Of a DNA stretch of 64,000 nucleotides, positions 9,394 to 18,211 are shown piece by piece (the stretch's first letter is position 1; each line of letters begins with the position of its first letter). A model generated the notes under the pieces. It was given only the letters and a program-made list of their open reading frames with translations, ran no database searches and was not told the origin of the DNA. The stretch is taken from NCBI GenBank assembly GCA_007095845.1, contig SFBI01000087.1, forward strand, positions 28,287-92,286, written 5' to 3'. The DNA comes from Microcystis aeruginosa Ma_MB_S_20031200_S102 (lineage in GTDB: Bacteria; Cyanobacteriota; Cyanobacteriia; Cyanobacteriales; Microcystaceae). The position numbers and the translations under genes were made by a program.

Positions 9394-10056
9394 ATGGCTC
9401 ATCAAACTCTTGGACTCGATCAACAATTTTACTCCTATTATCAATCTATCTGTCTGCGAGAATCTCCGATTTTAGCTCAATTACGTCAAGAAACTGCCTC
9501 TCAACCCCTGGCAGTCATGCAGATTGCCCCCGAACAAGGTCAGTTTATGGCTTTTTTGGTACAGGCGATCGGAGCGAGAAAAACCCTAGAAATAGGGGTT
9601 TTTACTGGTTATAGTGCGCTAGTGGTGGCCTTAGCTTTACCCCCCCAAGGCAAGCTGATCGCCTGTGATCTGAGCCAAGAATATACCAGTATAGCCCGTC
9701 GTTATTGGCAGCAGGCCGGTGTCGCTGATAAAATCGATTTAAGAATTGCCCCAGCCCTGGAGACTCTAGATCTATTAATCGCCGGGGGAGAAAGTAATAG
9801 TTTTGATTTTGTCTTTATCGATGCCGATAAAAGTAATTATGATTGCTACTACGAACGGGCGTTACAATTGGTCAGAAGCGGCGGAATTATCGCTATTGAT
9901 AATGTTTTTTGGTCAGGACGGGTAGCGACGGCCCATAGCAATGATAATCGCACCAAAATTATCCGTTCCCTTAATGCCAAAATTCAGCAGGATGAACGGG
10001 TCAATATCAGTATTATTCCCATTGGTGATGGTTTGACCCTGGCCATGAAACAGTGA
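9394..10056 (+). CDS. Class I SAM-dependent O-methyltransferase (CCoAOMT-like)
   Basis: 220 residues from ATG 9394 (MAHQTLGLDQQFYSYY), the normal length for the cation-dependent catechol/caffeoyl-CoA O-methyltransferase family (Methyltransf_3). Motifs are EIGVFTGYSAL (SAM), ACDLSQEY, the metal-binding FVFIDADKSNYDCYYERAL, and IAIDNVFWSGRV. Synechocystis has a characterised broad-specificity relative acting on caffeate-like phenols; substrate here is not known. The frame extends upstream to 9265, but that overlaps the start of the divergent kinase and adds no family sequence. Confidence 0.88.
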   Translation: MAHQTLGLDQQFYSYYQSICLRESPILAQLRQETASQPLAVMQIAPEQGQFMAFLVQAIGARKTLEIGVFTGYSALVVALALPPQGKLIACDLSQEYTSIARRYWQQAGVADKIDLRIAPALETLDLLIAGGESNSFDFVFIDADKSNYDCYYERALQLVRSGGIIAIDNVFWSGRVATAHSNDNRTKIIRSLNAKIQQDERVNISIIPIGDGLTLAMKQ

Positions 10057-10159
10057 AGAAGTTGGGGAGAGTAGAAAAGCTTTTGCTCTTGCGGAAACCA
10101 CCCAGGACGACGCTACATCCCTTAAGCTCCTTAACGACAGCACTAAGTTATCAGTTCCA

Positions 10160-10246
10160 CGGAGAGGGTGGGATTTGAACCCACGTTAGGTGTGACCCTA
10201 AAGCAGATTTCGAGTCTGCCGCATTCAACCACTCTGCCACCTCTCC
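10160..10246 (-). tRNA. tRNA-Ser (CGA)
   Basis: Read on the minus strand it starts GGAGAGGTGGCAGAGTGG, has anticodon stem CAGA(CTCGAAA)TCTG with anticodon CGA, a long variable arm (type II), and T-arm GTGGGTTCAAATCCCAC. The acceptor stem GGAGAGG/CCTCTCC is perfect, with discriminator G. CCA is not encoded. It reads UCG serine codons. Confidence 0.97.
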
Positions 10247-10307
10247 ACAGGGTTTGAGTCTGGATTATCATCTTAACAGATTACTTGTCCTAGGATTGAT
10301 TTTTTTT

Positions 10308-11249
10308 ATGAATCAAGCTCCTTTTCTTCCAGTTAACCATCCCCGGCCTAACTTTCTCCACCGGTTAGGGAGTCTCTGGAAATTTTCCCGTCCCCATACG
10401 ATTATCGGCACTTCTTTGAGTGTTTTAAGTCTGTATTTAATTGCTTTAGGCAATATTAGCGATTTTTTTAGCCATTGGCCAGTTTTATTGCTCACTTGGG
10501 TCGCTTGTCTTGCAGGTAATGTCTATATCGTCGGTTTAAATCAGTTGGAAGACATCGACATCGATAAAATCAATAAACCCCATCTTCCCCTAGCAAAGGG
10601 CGAATTTTCTCGGCTAACAGGCGGATTAATCGTGGGTTTAAGCGGTATTTTAGCAGTTATAATGGCTTTTATCGGTGGTTTTTGGCTTTTAATCACCGTG
10701 GGGATTAGTTTACTCATCGGTACTGCCTATTCCTTGCCACCAGTGCGTTTAAAACGCTTTCCCCTCTGGGCAGCCTTCTGTATTTTTACCGTCCGGGGTG
10801 TTATCGTTAATTTAGGTCTTTTTCGCCACTACAACACAGTTATTAATCAAAACCAGTCTATCTATCCCTCAGTCTGGATTTTAACAGCTTTTATTCTCGT
10901 TTTCACCGTTTCGATTGCTATTTTTAAGGATGTTCCTGATCTAGAAGGCGATCGCATTTACCAAATTACCACTTTTACCCTGCTTCTTGGCCGCCAAAAA
11001 ATCTTAATAATTTCCCTATTGACAATTTCTCTGTGTTATGCTGGGATGATTGCCGTCGGCCTCCTGGGGATAAGCGGAATTAATTCTTCTCTGGCCATTG
11101 TCGCCCATCTGCTCCTACTTCTTCTTCTGTGGTGGCGTAGTCGCAGGGTAAATTTAGAAGATAAAAGCGAAATCAGCCAATTCTACCAATTTATTTGGAG
11201 ATTATTCTTCCTAGAATACCTTATATTCCCCCTTGCTTGTTTAATATGA
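10308..11249 (+). CDS. hpt: Homogentisate phytyltransferase (tocopherol synthesis)
   Basis: 313 residues from ATG 10308. UbiA-type prenyltransferase that joins phytyl diphosphate to homogentisate, the committed step of vitamin E synthesis, in the membrane. The prenyl-diphosphate motif NQLEDIDIDKINKP (about 84-97) and the second acidic motif FKDVPDLEGDRIYQI (about 208-222) are intact, with 8-9 hydrophobic helices between and after them. It corresponds to Synechocystis slr1736. The longer frame from 10254 starts 8 bases from the tRNA and adds no family sequence. Its TGA overlaps the ATG of the next gene (ATGA), so the two are translationally coupled. Confidence 0.92.
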   Translation: MNQAPFLPVNHPRPNFLHRLGSLWKFSRPHTIIGTSLSVLSLYLIALGNISDFFSHWPVLLLTWVACLAGNVYIVGLNQLEDIDIDKINKPHLPLAKGEFSRLTGGLIVGLSGILAVIMAFIGGFWLLITVGISLLIGTAYSLPPVRLKRFPLWAAFCIFTVRGVIVNLGLFRHYNTVINQNQSIYPSVWILTAFILVFTVSIAIFKDVPDLEGDRIYQITTFTLLLGRQKILIISLLTISLCYAGMIAVGLLGISGINSSLAIVAHLLLLLLLWWRSRRVNLEDKSEISQFYQFIWRLFFLEYLIFPLACLI

Positions 11250-13519
11250 AAATATCTCCTTTTTTAGCGGCCATTCCCTTACTTTTGCTAGGTGGTACAA
11301 GCGCACCTAGTCAAGAAACCATCGATCCGCAATTATTAACCGGCAACCTTCGTTTAACCCTGAAACATGGTGTTTGGAAACTGTGGCAAGATAAACCCGT
11401 TTATCAATATATTACCCTAGATTTAAGCTGCGATCGTGCCGTTTGTCAACCGTCGGTGTGGGGATACGCGCCCAAATTCAATAAAGAAGTGGATCACCAA
11501 GGTACGGTAAAAACGATTAAATTAGACAATGCTTGGCGATTACAGGTGAAAATGAACATTCAAACTCACCCTTGGCAAGCGGAAATCAGGGAAGCTATCT
11601 ATAATATCGAAATTGTCCCCCATCAAGACCAACTTATCGGCAGTTATCAAGGCACTTTAGGGGGAAGAAGACTACAAAACCAAGTTAATGGCACAATTTC
11701 CCCTTTATGGCCTAATCCTGTCCCTAATCATCAACCCCTACAACCGCGAGAACATCCCCGTTTAATCTTTCGCAAGTCAGAATTAACTAATCTCAGAGAA
11801 AAAGCAAAAACTCCCATCGGTCAAACTATTATCGCCCAATTAAACAACAGTTTACAAGAAAAAATTTATTACGATGGTTATGTTCCTAATGGCGGTTATC
11901 ATGCCACAGGTCATTGTTTTTTAGCAATTTTAAATCAAGATAGAAAGTCAGCAGAAATCGCCTGGGAAATTATCGAAAAAACCCGTAAAAATCCGGGCAA
12001 AAGAATCTTAGAACAATCTCCGATTGTCGCCGGAGTCGCTCTCGCCTACGATCTTTGTTATGATCTTTGGGGAGAAAAGCGCCAACAGGAAATTACTCGC
12101 TGGTTATCCAGTGAAAGTAAAAAACTTCTCAAAGGTGATTCACCCAAAAATGGCTGGAATGGAGACGCAGTTAGTAACTGGAATGCGCGGGCCAGAGGTG
12201 CTGCTGGTTTAGCTAGTTTAGCGATTCTCAAGGAAGATTTACCCCCCGATTCTCTCTATTATCCCTCGGCACAGGTGGAAATGGCCAAACGTCACATTGA
12301 ACGCTATTTTACCACAGCGATCGGCGATCGAGGATTTGGTACAGAAGGAGATCATTACAGCACCGAACCGATGGTTATCGGCGTTTTTCCTTTTCTGCAA
12401 GGGTATCGAAATAGTCTTGGATTAGACTTAGTAACTGGTTCTTCGGCAGCCCAATTAATCCCCCATTATTTAACCAGAATTGTCCCTAAAAATGGTCAAT
12501 TATTGATTCCTGCTTATGGCAGACATCAGAGTTTTTTAGGAGTGTCTTTATTAACTATCGGATTGGGAATTACCGATAAATCATTGCTACCGGCGCTAAA
12601 ATGGCGATTGCAAGGACAGGAAAAACAACTTTTTCACCCCCATTATCCTCATATTGCCCCTTTTTTCCTCGCTGCTTATCCATCTAATCTTACTCCCGAA
12701 AATCCCGAACGCCAACTTTCTAGGGTTTTAGTTGATCAACAAAAGGGATTTTATGCTTTTCGTAATCGCTGGCAAAATGAAGAGGATTTTGTCGCTAGTA
12801 TCTATCTCAAACAGCAACCTTTTGTGGGGGGATGGTCTTTTCCTGATGTCGCTAGTGTGAGAATTTGGGGATTAGGAGGACATTGGGCGAGTTTTGAGGA
12901 CTCAAAAGGCGACTGGAACTCAGAAAATACGGTTATTTTTCCGAAAACACCGCCTTGGCGACAGGCAAAACCGATATCTTTTCAATCTAGTCCCGATGGT
13001 TCGGGAGTAATTACGTTAAAAACTGATAAAATCAGGGTTAAAGGAGCTAATTCACCCTTCGGCTCCGCTCAGAGTAAACCCGCAGAAGTAGCTCTAGTTC
13101 GCTCTTTCGCTGTCGATTACAGTCTCTCCTCTGGTTCCCCCGGATTATTCGTCTTGATGGATAAATTATTAAGTAAAGTCGATCAAACAGAATTTATTAA
13201 TAAAACTTGGGTGATGAATACCCAGGGAAATGTCACTCTCGGAAACAATAGTTTTACTATCACTCAAAATGGCGCAAATATGCAGGGAACTTTTATAACT
13301 CCCGTGACTTTAAAAGTCGAGAAAACTAATGCGGGTGAGCGCATTTTAGCCACAGGTAGCGAGGAATTTTTTCTGGTGATGACCGTACAGAAAAGTCGTC
13401 CCCCAGCAGTTAAAATTGTCGGTAAGGGATTAGATGCAATCGTGCAAATTGGCTCCCAGGAAATCTCGATTATCGATGGTGCAGTTAGATTCAAAGAGAT
13501 CAATTTTCAAGAGCCATAA
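11246..13519 (+). CDS. Secreted heparinase II/III-like polysaccharide lyase
   Basis: 757 residues from ATG 11246. An N-terminal signal peptide (MKISPFLAAIPLLLLGGTSA) implies export. After an N-terminal beta region comes the alpha/alpha-toroid segment that starts HPRLIFRKSELTNLREKAKTP and holds NWNARARGAAGLA and GFGTEGDHYSTEP. The C-terminal beta-sandwich (about 490-750) contains FYAFRNRW and GHWASFEDSKGDWN, which is typical of heparinase II/III-type lyases. Such enzymes cleave uronic-acid polysaccharides by beta-elimination; the substrate here is unknown and could be the cell's own slime or sheath polymer. ATGA overlap with the tocopherol gene upstream is unexpected for the function. Confidence 0.75.
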   Translation: MKISPFLAAIPLLLLGGTSAPSQETIDPQLLTGNLRLTLKHGVWKLWQDKPVYQYITLDLSCDRAVCQPSVWGYAPKFNKEVDHQGTVKTIKLDNAWRLQVKMNIQTHPWQAEIREAIYNIEIVPHQDQLIGSYQGTLGGRRLQNQVNGTISPLWPNPVPNHQPLQPREHPRLIFRKSELTNLREKAKTPIGQTIIAQLNNSLQEKIYYDGYVPNGGYHATGHCFLAILNQDRKSAEIAWEIIEKTRKNPGKRILEQSPIVAGVALAYDLCYDLWGEKRQQEITRWLSSESKKLLKGDSPKNGWNGDAVSNWNARARGAAGLASLAILKEDLPPDSLYYPSAQVEMAKRHIERYFTTAIGDRGFGTEGDHYSTEPMVIGVFPFLQGYRNSLGLDLVTGSSAAQLIPHYLTRIVPKNGQLLIPAYGRHQSFLGVSLLTIGLGITDKSLLPALKWRLQGQEKQLFHPHYPHIAPFFLAAYPSNLTPENPERQLSRVLVDQQKGFYAFRNRWQNEEDFVASIYLKQQPFVGGWSFPDVASVRIWGLGGHWASFEDSKGDWNSENTVIFPKTPPWRQAKPISFQSSPDGSGVITLKTDKIRVKGANSPFGSAQSKPAEVALVRSFAVDYSLSSGSPGLFVLMDKLLSKVDQTEFINKTWVMNTQGNVTLGNNSFTITQNGANMQGTFITPVTLKVEKTNAGERILATGSEEFFLVMTVQKSRPPAVKIVGKGLDAIVQIGSQEISIIDGAVRFKEINFQEP

Positions 13520-13569
13520 AAATTAGCAAGTAGCCTCAAAAAAAATAACAGTTATCAAGAAATATTTGT

Positions 13570-13588
13570 CAAAATGATAACCATTTCA
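13570..13588 (+). promoter_or_regulatory. Possible Fur box and -10 upstream of the ferredoxin gene
   Basis: The 19-mer CAAAATGATAACCATTTCA matches the Fur consensus GATAATGATAATCATTATC at about 13 of 19 positions by eye. A TATAAT lies at 13603-13608 and the ATG of the ferredoxin-like gene at 13686. Iron control of a ferredoxin would make sense, but the match is only moderate. Confidence 0.35.
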
Positions 13589-13685
13589 GTAATGATTTAT
13601 GATATAATCAAGATGGCTGATGAAAATAGACCATCAAATGAGGATAATCTAGAAATTATAACTATAATTTCCACCTAACTAAACT

Positions 13686-14054
13686 ATGACTAAATATCAT
13701 CAAATCACTGTTAACAATCGTCAGACGGGCGAAAAAATTACCACCACCGTTCCCGAGGATAACTATATACTCCACAGTCTGGAAAAACAGGGCTATCAAT
13801 TACCCTTTTCCTGTCGCAATGGAGCTTGTACCAGCTGCGCGGTCAGAGTATTATCAGGAGATATCCATCAACCAGAAGCGATCGGACTATCGCCAGAATT
13901 AAAAGCCAGAGGTTATGCTTTACTTTGTGTCAGTTATGCCCGGGGCGATCTGGAAGTAGCCACCCAAGACGAAGATGAAGTCTATGAATTGCAATTCGGT
14001 CGCTTTTTTGCTCGTGGGAAAGTGCGTTTTGGTTTACCCTTAGATGAAGAATAG
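13686..14054 (+). CDS. Plant-type [2Fe-2S] ferredoxin with C-terminal extension
   Basis: 122 residues, about 25 longer than photosynthetic PetF. Cluster ligands are in CRNGACTSC (Cys about 43, 48, 51) and LLCVSYA (Cys about 81), in the normal C-X4-C-X2-C-Xn-C spacing. The C-terminal extension (VYELQFGRFFARGKVRFGLPL) recalls FdC-type ferredoxins of plants and cyanobacteria. These are thought to serve specific, non-photosystem acceptors. First gene of a run (ferredoxin, IMPase, J-domain/TPR, hisZ) with short gaps. Confidence 0.85.
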   Translation: MTKYHQITVNNRQTGEKITTTVPEDNYILHSLEKQGYQLPFSCRNGACTSCAVRVLSGDIHQPEAIGLSPELKARGYALLCVSYARGDLEVATQDEDEVYELQFGRFFARGKVRFGLPLDEE

Positions 14055-14068
14055 ATTCGGGATTAATC

Positions 14069-14890
14069 GTGCCAGATACCAGCAGCCAATTAGAAAAATA
14101 CCTAGACATTGCCAGCGAAGCCGCCCTAGCGGCGGGAACAATTATCCTCGATAATTGGGGTAAAATCGAGACAATAGAAGAAAAAGGGCGATCGGGCGAT
14201 TTAGTGACGGAAATAGATCGTCGAGCAGAAACAGAAATTCTCAAAATTATTGGCCGTCACTTTCCCAAACACGGGATTTTAGCAGAAGAATCGGGAAAAC
14301 TGCCAGGGACAGATAGCGAGTATCTCTGGGCGATCGATCCTCTCGATGGAACCACCAACTATGCTCACGGTTATCCCGTATCCGTCGTCTCCATCGGACT
14401 ACTGATCGCAGGGACAGCAGCAGTGGGAGTCATCTATAATCCCTTTAGAAAGGAACTATTTCGGGCAGCCCGGGGTTTAGGGTCCACCCTGAACCGTCGT
14501 CCCATCCATGTCTCCCGGACCAGTGAACTAGAAAAAAGTTTACTGGTGACGGGTTTTGCCTACGATCGCTGTCAAACCCAGGATAATAATTATGCCGAAT
14601 TCTGTTATCTGACCCATCTGACCCAAGGGGTACGCCGCAGCGGTTCCGCTGCCAAAGACTTAACCGATGTGGCCTGTGGGCGCTTAGATGGTTATTGGGA
14701 ACGAGGGATTAATACCTGGGATCTGGCCGCAGGAGTTATTCTGATCGAAGAAGCTGGCGGTAAAATTAGCGCCTACGATGAGAGTCCTTTTCTGATGGAA
14801 ACGGGGCGAATCCTGGCTACTAACGGACAGATTCACACCCCCTTAAGCCAAGCTCTGCAAAAAGCCGCCTCTTGGAGCTTTCAGTTTTAA
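14069..14890 (+). CDS. Inositol monophosphatase family phosphatase
   Basis: 273 residues starting at GTG 14069, 14 bases after the ferredoxin stop. Metal and phosphate binding motifs are complete: EIDRRAETEI, ILAEESGK, the signature DPLDGTTNYAHGYP, and the C-terminal WDLAAGVILIEEAGG. It is a Mg-dependent, Li-sensitive-type phosphomonoesterase. Family members hydrolyse inositol-1-phosphate, but also histidinol phosphate (HisN type), PAP or fructose bisphosphate. The presence of hisZ two genes downstream makes a histidinol-phosphatase role worth considering; sequence alone does not decide. Confidence 0.88.
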   Translation: MPDTSSQLEKYLDIASEAALAAGTIILDNWGKIETIEEKGRSGDLVTEIDRRAETEILKIIGRHFPKHGILAEESGKLPGTDSEYLWAIDPLDGTTNYAHGYPVSVVSIGLLIAGTAAVGVIYNPFRKELFRAARGLGSTLNRRPIHVSRTSELEKSLLVTGFAYDRCQTQDNNYAEFCYLTHLTQGVRRSGSAAKDLTDVACGRLDGYWERGINTWDLAAGVILIEEAGGKISAYDESPFLMETGRILATNGQIHTPLSQALQKAASWSFQF

Positions 14891-14927
14891 TGGGATTATC
14901 ATTTCAATTAAAGTTAGGAGCTGCTGT

Positions 14928-15869
14928 ATGCCTTTTCCAATTTCCCAAGGATTATTTCAATATGATTTAATCGATCACTTCGCTATTTTAGGAGTCTCGA
15001 TCGATGCCGAACAGGAGGAGATTCGCGAGCGTTACTTAAAAATCGTCTATAAACTCCATCCCGATACCTGCCGCATTAATACCCCCGCCGAAAGGGAACA
15101 GGCTAATCAGTTACTCTCAAAATTAGTTAACCCAGCCTACGAACATCTAGGCCACAAACTATCTCGGGAAGAATTTCGCCTTGTTTTAACACAAATGGGC
15201 AAGGCAATGGCCAAGGATTCGAGTAAAATAACTATCAGCAGTGAACCAGCTAGAAAATTAGCTCAGTCCACCGCTAACTATGAATTAGCCTATCAAAAAA
15301 TCCTGCAATCTTTGGTAATCGATCAATATACCGCCCTAGAAAACACCTATCAGAAAATCGCCCAACTTAGTGAACTCAATCTGGTTTATCTAATTTTAAC
15401 CGAAGGTCAGGGCAACAAGAAAACTATCCAGAAAGTCTTTATCTCCCAAGGCAATCCTCACCAGTCCGAGTTATTGGAAGCCACTGTCACGACGGCAGCT
15501 CCAGCTAAAGCCAAAGAATCGCCCCTAGAAGCCTATATTCGCCGCGCTCAAGCCTCTCTTGACCAAAATAATCCCGCCCAAGCTTTGCGAGAATTGCGCG
15601 ATGCCCTGCGGGAAGAACCGGATAATAGCATCTGTCATGCCTTGCTTGGTTTAGCCTACCTGCAACAAAATCAACTATCCATGGCCCGGGTTCATATCAA
15701 TCGCGCCTGGAAAGCCAACCCCCAAGATGCGACGGTGATTAAGTGCAAACGGGAACTAGATAAAGTAATTAATTCTAATACTGAAATGCAAGACCAGAAA
15801 GGACAAAAAAAGGAAGCAGATCCCAAGAGCGGTTTTTGGTCTCGATTTGGTGGTAAAAAGAATAAATAG
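14928..15869 (+). CDS. J-domain protein with TPR repeats
   Basis: 313 residues. N-terminal J-domain (DLIDHFAILGVSIDAEQEEIRERY) with the Hsp70-stimulating HPD motif in KLHPDTC. A middle helical region (about 95-195) has no recognised domain. Two to three TPR units follow (SLDQNNPAQALRELRDALREEPDN, CHALLGLAYLQQNQLSMARVHINRA). The tail is basic (GFWSRFGGKKNK). It probably recruits DnaK to a client held by the TPRs. It overlaps neither neighbour and is in line with hisZ, whose ATG is 38 bases downstream. Confidence 0.82.
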   Translation: MPFPISQGLFQYDLIDHFAILGVSIDAEQEEIRERYLKIVYKLHPDTCRINTPAEREQANQLLSKLVNPAYEHLGHKLSREEFRLVLTQMGKAMAKDSSKITISSEPARKLAQSTANYELAYQKILQSLVIDQYTALENTYQKIAQLSELNLVYLILTEGQGNKKTIQKVFISQGNPHQSELLEATVTTAAPAKAKESPLEAYIRRAQASLDQNNPAQALRELRDALREEPDNSICHALLGLAYLQQNQLSMARVHINRAWKANPQDATVIKCKRELDKVINSNTEMQDQKGQKKEADPKSGFWSRFGGKKNK

Positions 15870-15907
15870 GACTGACCAGTGCCACCGATTTTGATCAGCA
15901 AACTCTC

Positions 15908-17125
15908 ATGATTCATCAACCCCCGGCGGGGACAAGGGATTTATTACCCCTAGAAGTTACCCAAAAAGGCTGGATTAACGATCGCCTTCAGTCTGTCTTT
16001 CAGCGTTGGGGCTATCAAAGGATCGTCACCTCCACTATTGAATGGCTCGATACCCTCACCGCAGGCGGTACGATCGATCCCAGCGCCGTGATCCAACTGC
16101 ACGGGGATAGTCAAGGACTATCGGGATTACGCCCTGAATTAACCGCTTCCATTGCCCGCAGTGCCGTCTCCCGCATGAGTGGGGAGTCCTATCCCCAACG
16201 TCTCTGTTATCGGGCTAACGTTTTTCGTCGCCCTAGCGCCGGTTATCACGGTCGTCAAGTGGAATTCTATCAAGCGGGGGTAGAATTGCTCTTTTCTGGC
16301 GGTTTACTAGCTGACGCCGAGATTTTACTGCTCTTGGCTGACTGTTTCGATAGTTTGGCCGTCCCTAACTGGCAGATTATTTTAGGAGAAGCGGGTTTGA
16401 CTCGTTCCCTACTTTCACCTTTTCCCGGTCCCTTGCGCGAACAGGTGAAACGCTGTTTAGCCCTCCTTGACTACGTTAGCCTCGAAAATCTTCCCTATCC
16501 CAACGAAACTCTCCGGCAGCAAGCCCGACAATTATTTCAGCTGCGCGGTAATCCTCACGATATCCTCGCACAAGTGGCAGCATTAGCCCAGGAAGAATCA
16601 GCCCAAAAGGCCGTTAATAACCTTAAATCCCTGGTAGAGCTACTTAATGCTGATCGCTCTAGTCCTTTCCCCCTAATTCTCGATTTAAGTCTGATTCAAA
16701 CCTTTGATTACTACACCGGCATCGTTTTCAAAGCGGTTAGTGATCACCAGCAAAATCTCAGTATTTTAGGCCAGGGCGGACGCTATGATCAATTATTGGG
16801 CGTTTTTCATCCCCAGGGTCAATCGGCTCCGGGTATCGGTTTTTCCCTGAATATCGAAGAACTGCACGAAAGTTTATTATCAGGCCAGACTTTACCCACC
16901 CAAGCTCCTCCCCTCGACTGGTTGTTTATCCCTTTGGGTAATAACGCCCAGATAGCGACTTTTAGTAAAGCTCGCTCCCTTCGCACCAGTGATCCTAATC
17001 TGAGGGTGGCGATCGATTTAGGTGGTCGCAGCGAGGCACAAATTCGCACCTATGCCCGCGATCGGATGATCAAAAATCTCGCCTGGGTGCAGGAAGATGG
17101 TTCCATGAGCGAAGAATCTCTCTAA
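15908..17125 (+). CDS. hisZ: ATP phosphoribosyltransferase regulatory subunit
   Basis: 405 residues, a HisRS-like fold without tRNA ligase function. HisZ pairs with the short form of HisG to make the first, histidine-inhibited enzyme of histidine synthesis. Class II aaRS-type motifs are visible: PPAGTRDLLP, the motif-2 region LRPELTASIARSAVSRM, and FDYYTGIVFKAVS then GGRYDQLLG. A full-length HisRS anticodon-binding region is replaced by a shorter C-terminal part. Short hisG is not in the window. hisC lies at 45959 on the other strand, so histidine genes are dispersed. Confidence 0.93.
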   Translation: MIHQPPAGTRDLLPLEVTQKGWINDRLQSVFQRWGYQRIVTSTIEWLDTLTAGGTIDPSAVIQLHGDSQGLSGLRPELTASIARSAVSRMSGESYPQRLCYRANVFRRPSAGYHGRQVEFYQAGVELLFSGGLLADAEILLLLADCFDSLAVPNWQIILGEAGLTRSLLSPFPGPLREQVKRCLALLDYVSLENLPYPNETLRQQARQLFQLRGNPHDILAQVAALAQEESAQKAVNNLKSLVELLNADRSSPFPLILDLSLIQTFDYYTGIVFKAVSDHQQNLSILGQGGRYDQLLGVFHPQGQSAPGIGFSLNIEELHESLLSGQTLPTQAPPLDWLFIPLGNNAQIATFSKARSLRTSDPNLRVAIDLGGRSEAQIRTYARDRMIKNLAWVQEDGSMSEESL

Positions 17126-17149
17126 AAGGGGGTAGAAGTGGCGAAAATC

Positions 17150-17395
17150 CTGCTGTCCTCTGCCCGCTGCTATAGGACTCTATCTAGGGGTTTGCGGCAA
17201 AAAGTACGGGCGAAGTATTCGGGCAATAACCTATCGGTGAAACCGTAGATTTTTTATCCGAATGCTTCGCCCCTACAGGATGCGGACTGATGAAGACGCA
17301 AGATTTTGAAGCACGATTCTCTCAAAATCTTGCACCTGTTTCGCGAGAATAGACCTCGTTTCCACACATAAACCAGAAGAGCCGTTCAAAAAACT
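17150..17395. repeat. Dispersed repeat (GGGCGAAG...CTTCGCCC type) and a second short repeat
   Basis: The block at about 17194-17280 (AAAAGTACGGGCGAAGTATTCGG ... CCGAATGCTTCGCCCCTACAG) recurs at 63333-63415, where it interrupts hicA. Its ends are inverted (GGGCGAAG/CTTCGCCC). A second motif at 17345-17385 (GTTTCCACACATAAACCAGAAGAGCC) recurs inverted near 49309-49345. No gene is visible between hisZ and 17516. Confidence 0.8.
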
Positions 17396-17515
17396 TTATA
17401 AATAATATTGATTGGTTTGTTTATAATAACCCCCATTAATACCCACTGAAACCATAATAAACCATAGACAATAGTCAATTTTAATAATTGATTTTAATCT
17501 ATATAAAAAAACTCT

Positions 17516-18125
17516 ATGGACAGCTTGCCGCTCAAAACTAACCAGTTTTCAGATACTCAAGAGCCAGCAGCGAGTCAGTCTCAGCGCCAAGCAGTGCCGG
17601 TCAATTATGAGTACAGCCTCAATCTGCCAGAATTACTCAACCAGCTTGACCTCTCGGTATTGATTTCCACTCAATGGAGGTGCGGGAATTGATACTTTAA
17701 CTGGTGGTTTAGGTGCAGATACCTTTATCTTCCAATTTGGTCAATCTACCATATCAACAAGCGATCGCATCACAGATTTTGCCATCAATAGTGATAAAAT
17801 TTACCTACTAACTCAAAGTGGACTCGCCATGAATGCGCCTAGCAATTTCAGTCGCGCTGCTAATAGCACTGTCACTACTTTACAGAATTTAATCAATCAG
17901 GTATTTACTGAGGCCAATGGAGCCACTACGGGTAATCAAGGATTAGGGGTTAATAGTGCCGCCTTAGTGCAAGTAACAACCGTTGCAATAGCTGGAACCT
18001 ACCTGATTATTAATGATAGCACGGCTGGCTTCCAATCCAGCAATGATTTATTAATAAATATCACCGGATTTACTGGCACTTTACCAGCTTTAGGGAGCAT
18101 TCCAGTGGGTAATTTCTTTGTTTAA
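17516..18125 (+). pseudogene. Deletion fusion: N-terminus of a TIGR03032-like protein joined to the C-terminus of an RTX-type protein
   Basis: From ATG 17516 the frame reads MDSLPLKTNQFSDTQEPAAS through YEYSLNLPELLNQLDLSVLIST, which resembles the beginning of TIGR03032-family proteins, and stops at 17692. From about 17673 another frame, with no start, reads NGGAGIDTLTGGLGADTFIF, one hemolysin-type calcium-binding nonapeptide region. It then continues with FAINSDKIYLLTQ into a typical C-terminal secretion domain ending at 18125 (98 residues from ATG 17829). The two frames overlap at the junction near 17670. One deletion that removed the rest of two genes explains this. The TIGR03032 match is recalled and less certain than the RTX match. 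Confidence 0.6.
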
Positions 18126-18140
18126 GTGTCTAAGTCACCT

Positions 18141-18202
18141 AGAAAACGGGTTTCTTCAAGAAACTATTTAGAAACCGGTTTTCTTTGAGAAACCCGTTTT
18201 CT
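18141..18202. terminator. Long hairpin between the RTX remnant and clcA
   Basis: AGAAAACGGGTTTCT (18141-18155) and AGAAACCCGTTTTCT (18188-18202) are perfect 15-bp inverted arms, with a further partial copy of the motif in the loop. It sits between two converging coding regions and may stop transcription from both sides. It also resembles a dispersed repeat. Confidence 0.6.
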
Positions 18203-18211
18203 TGTAATGGG

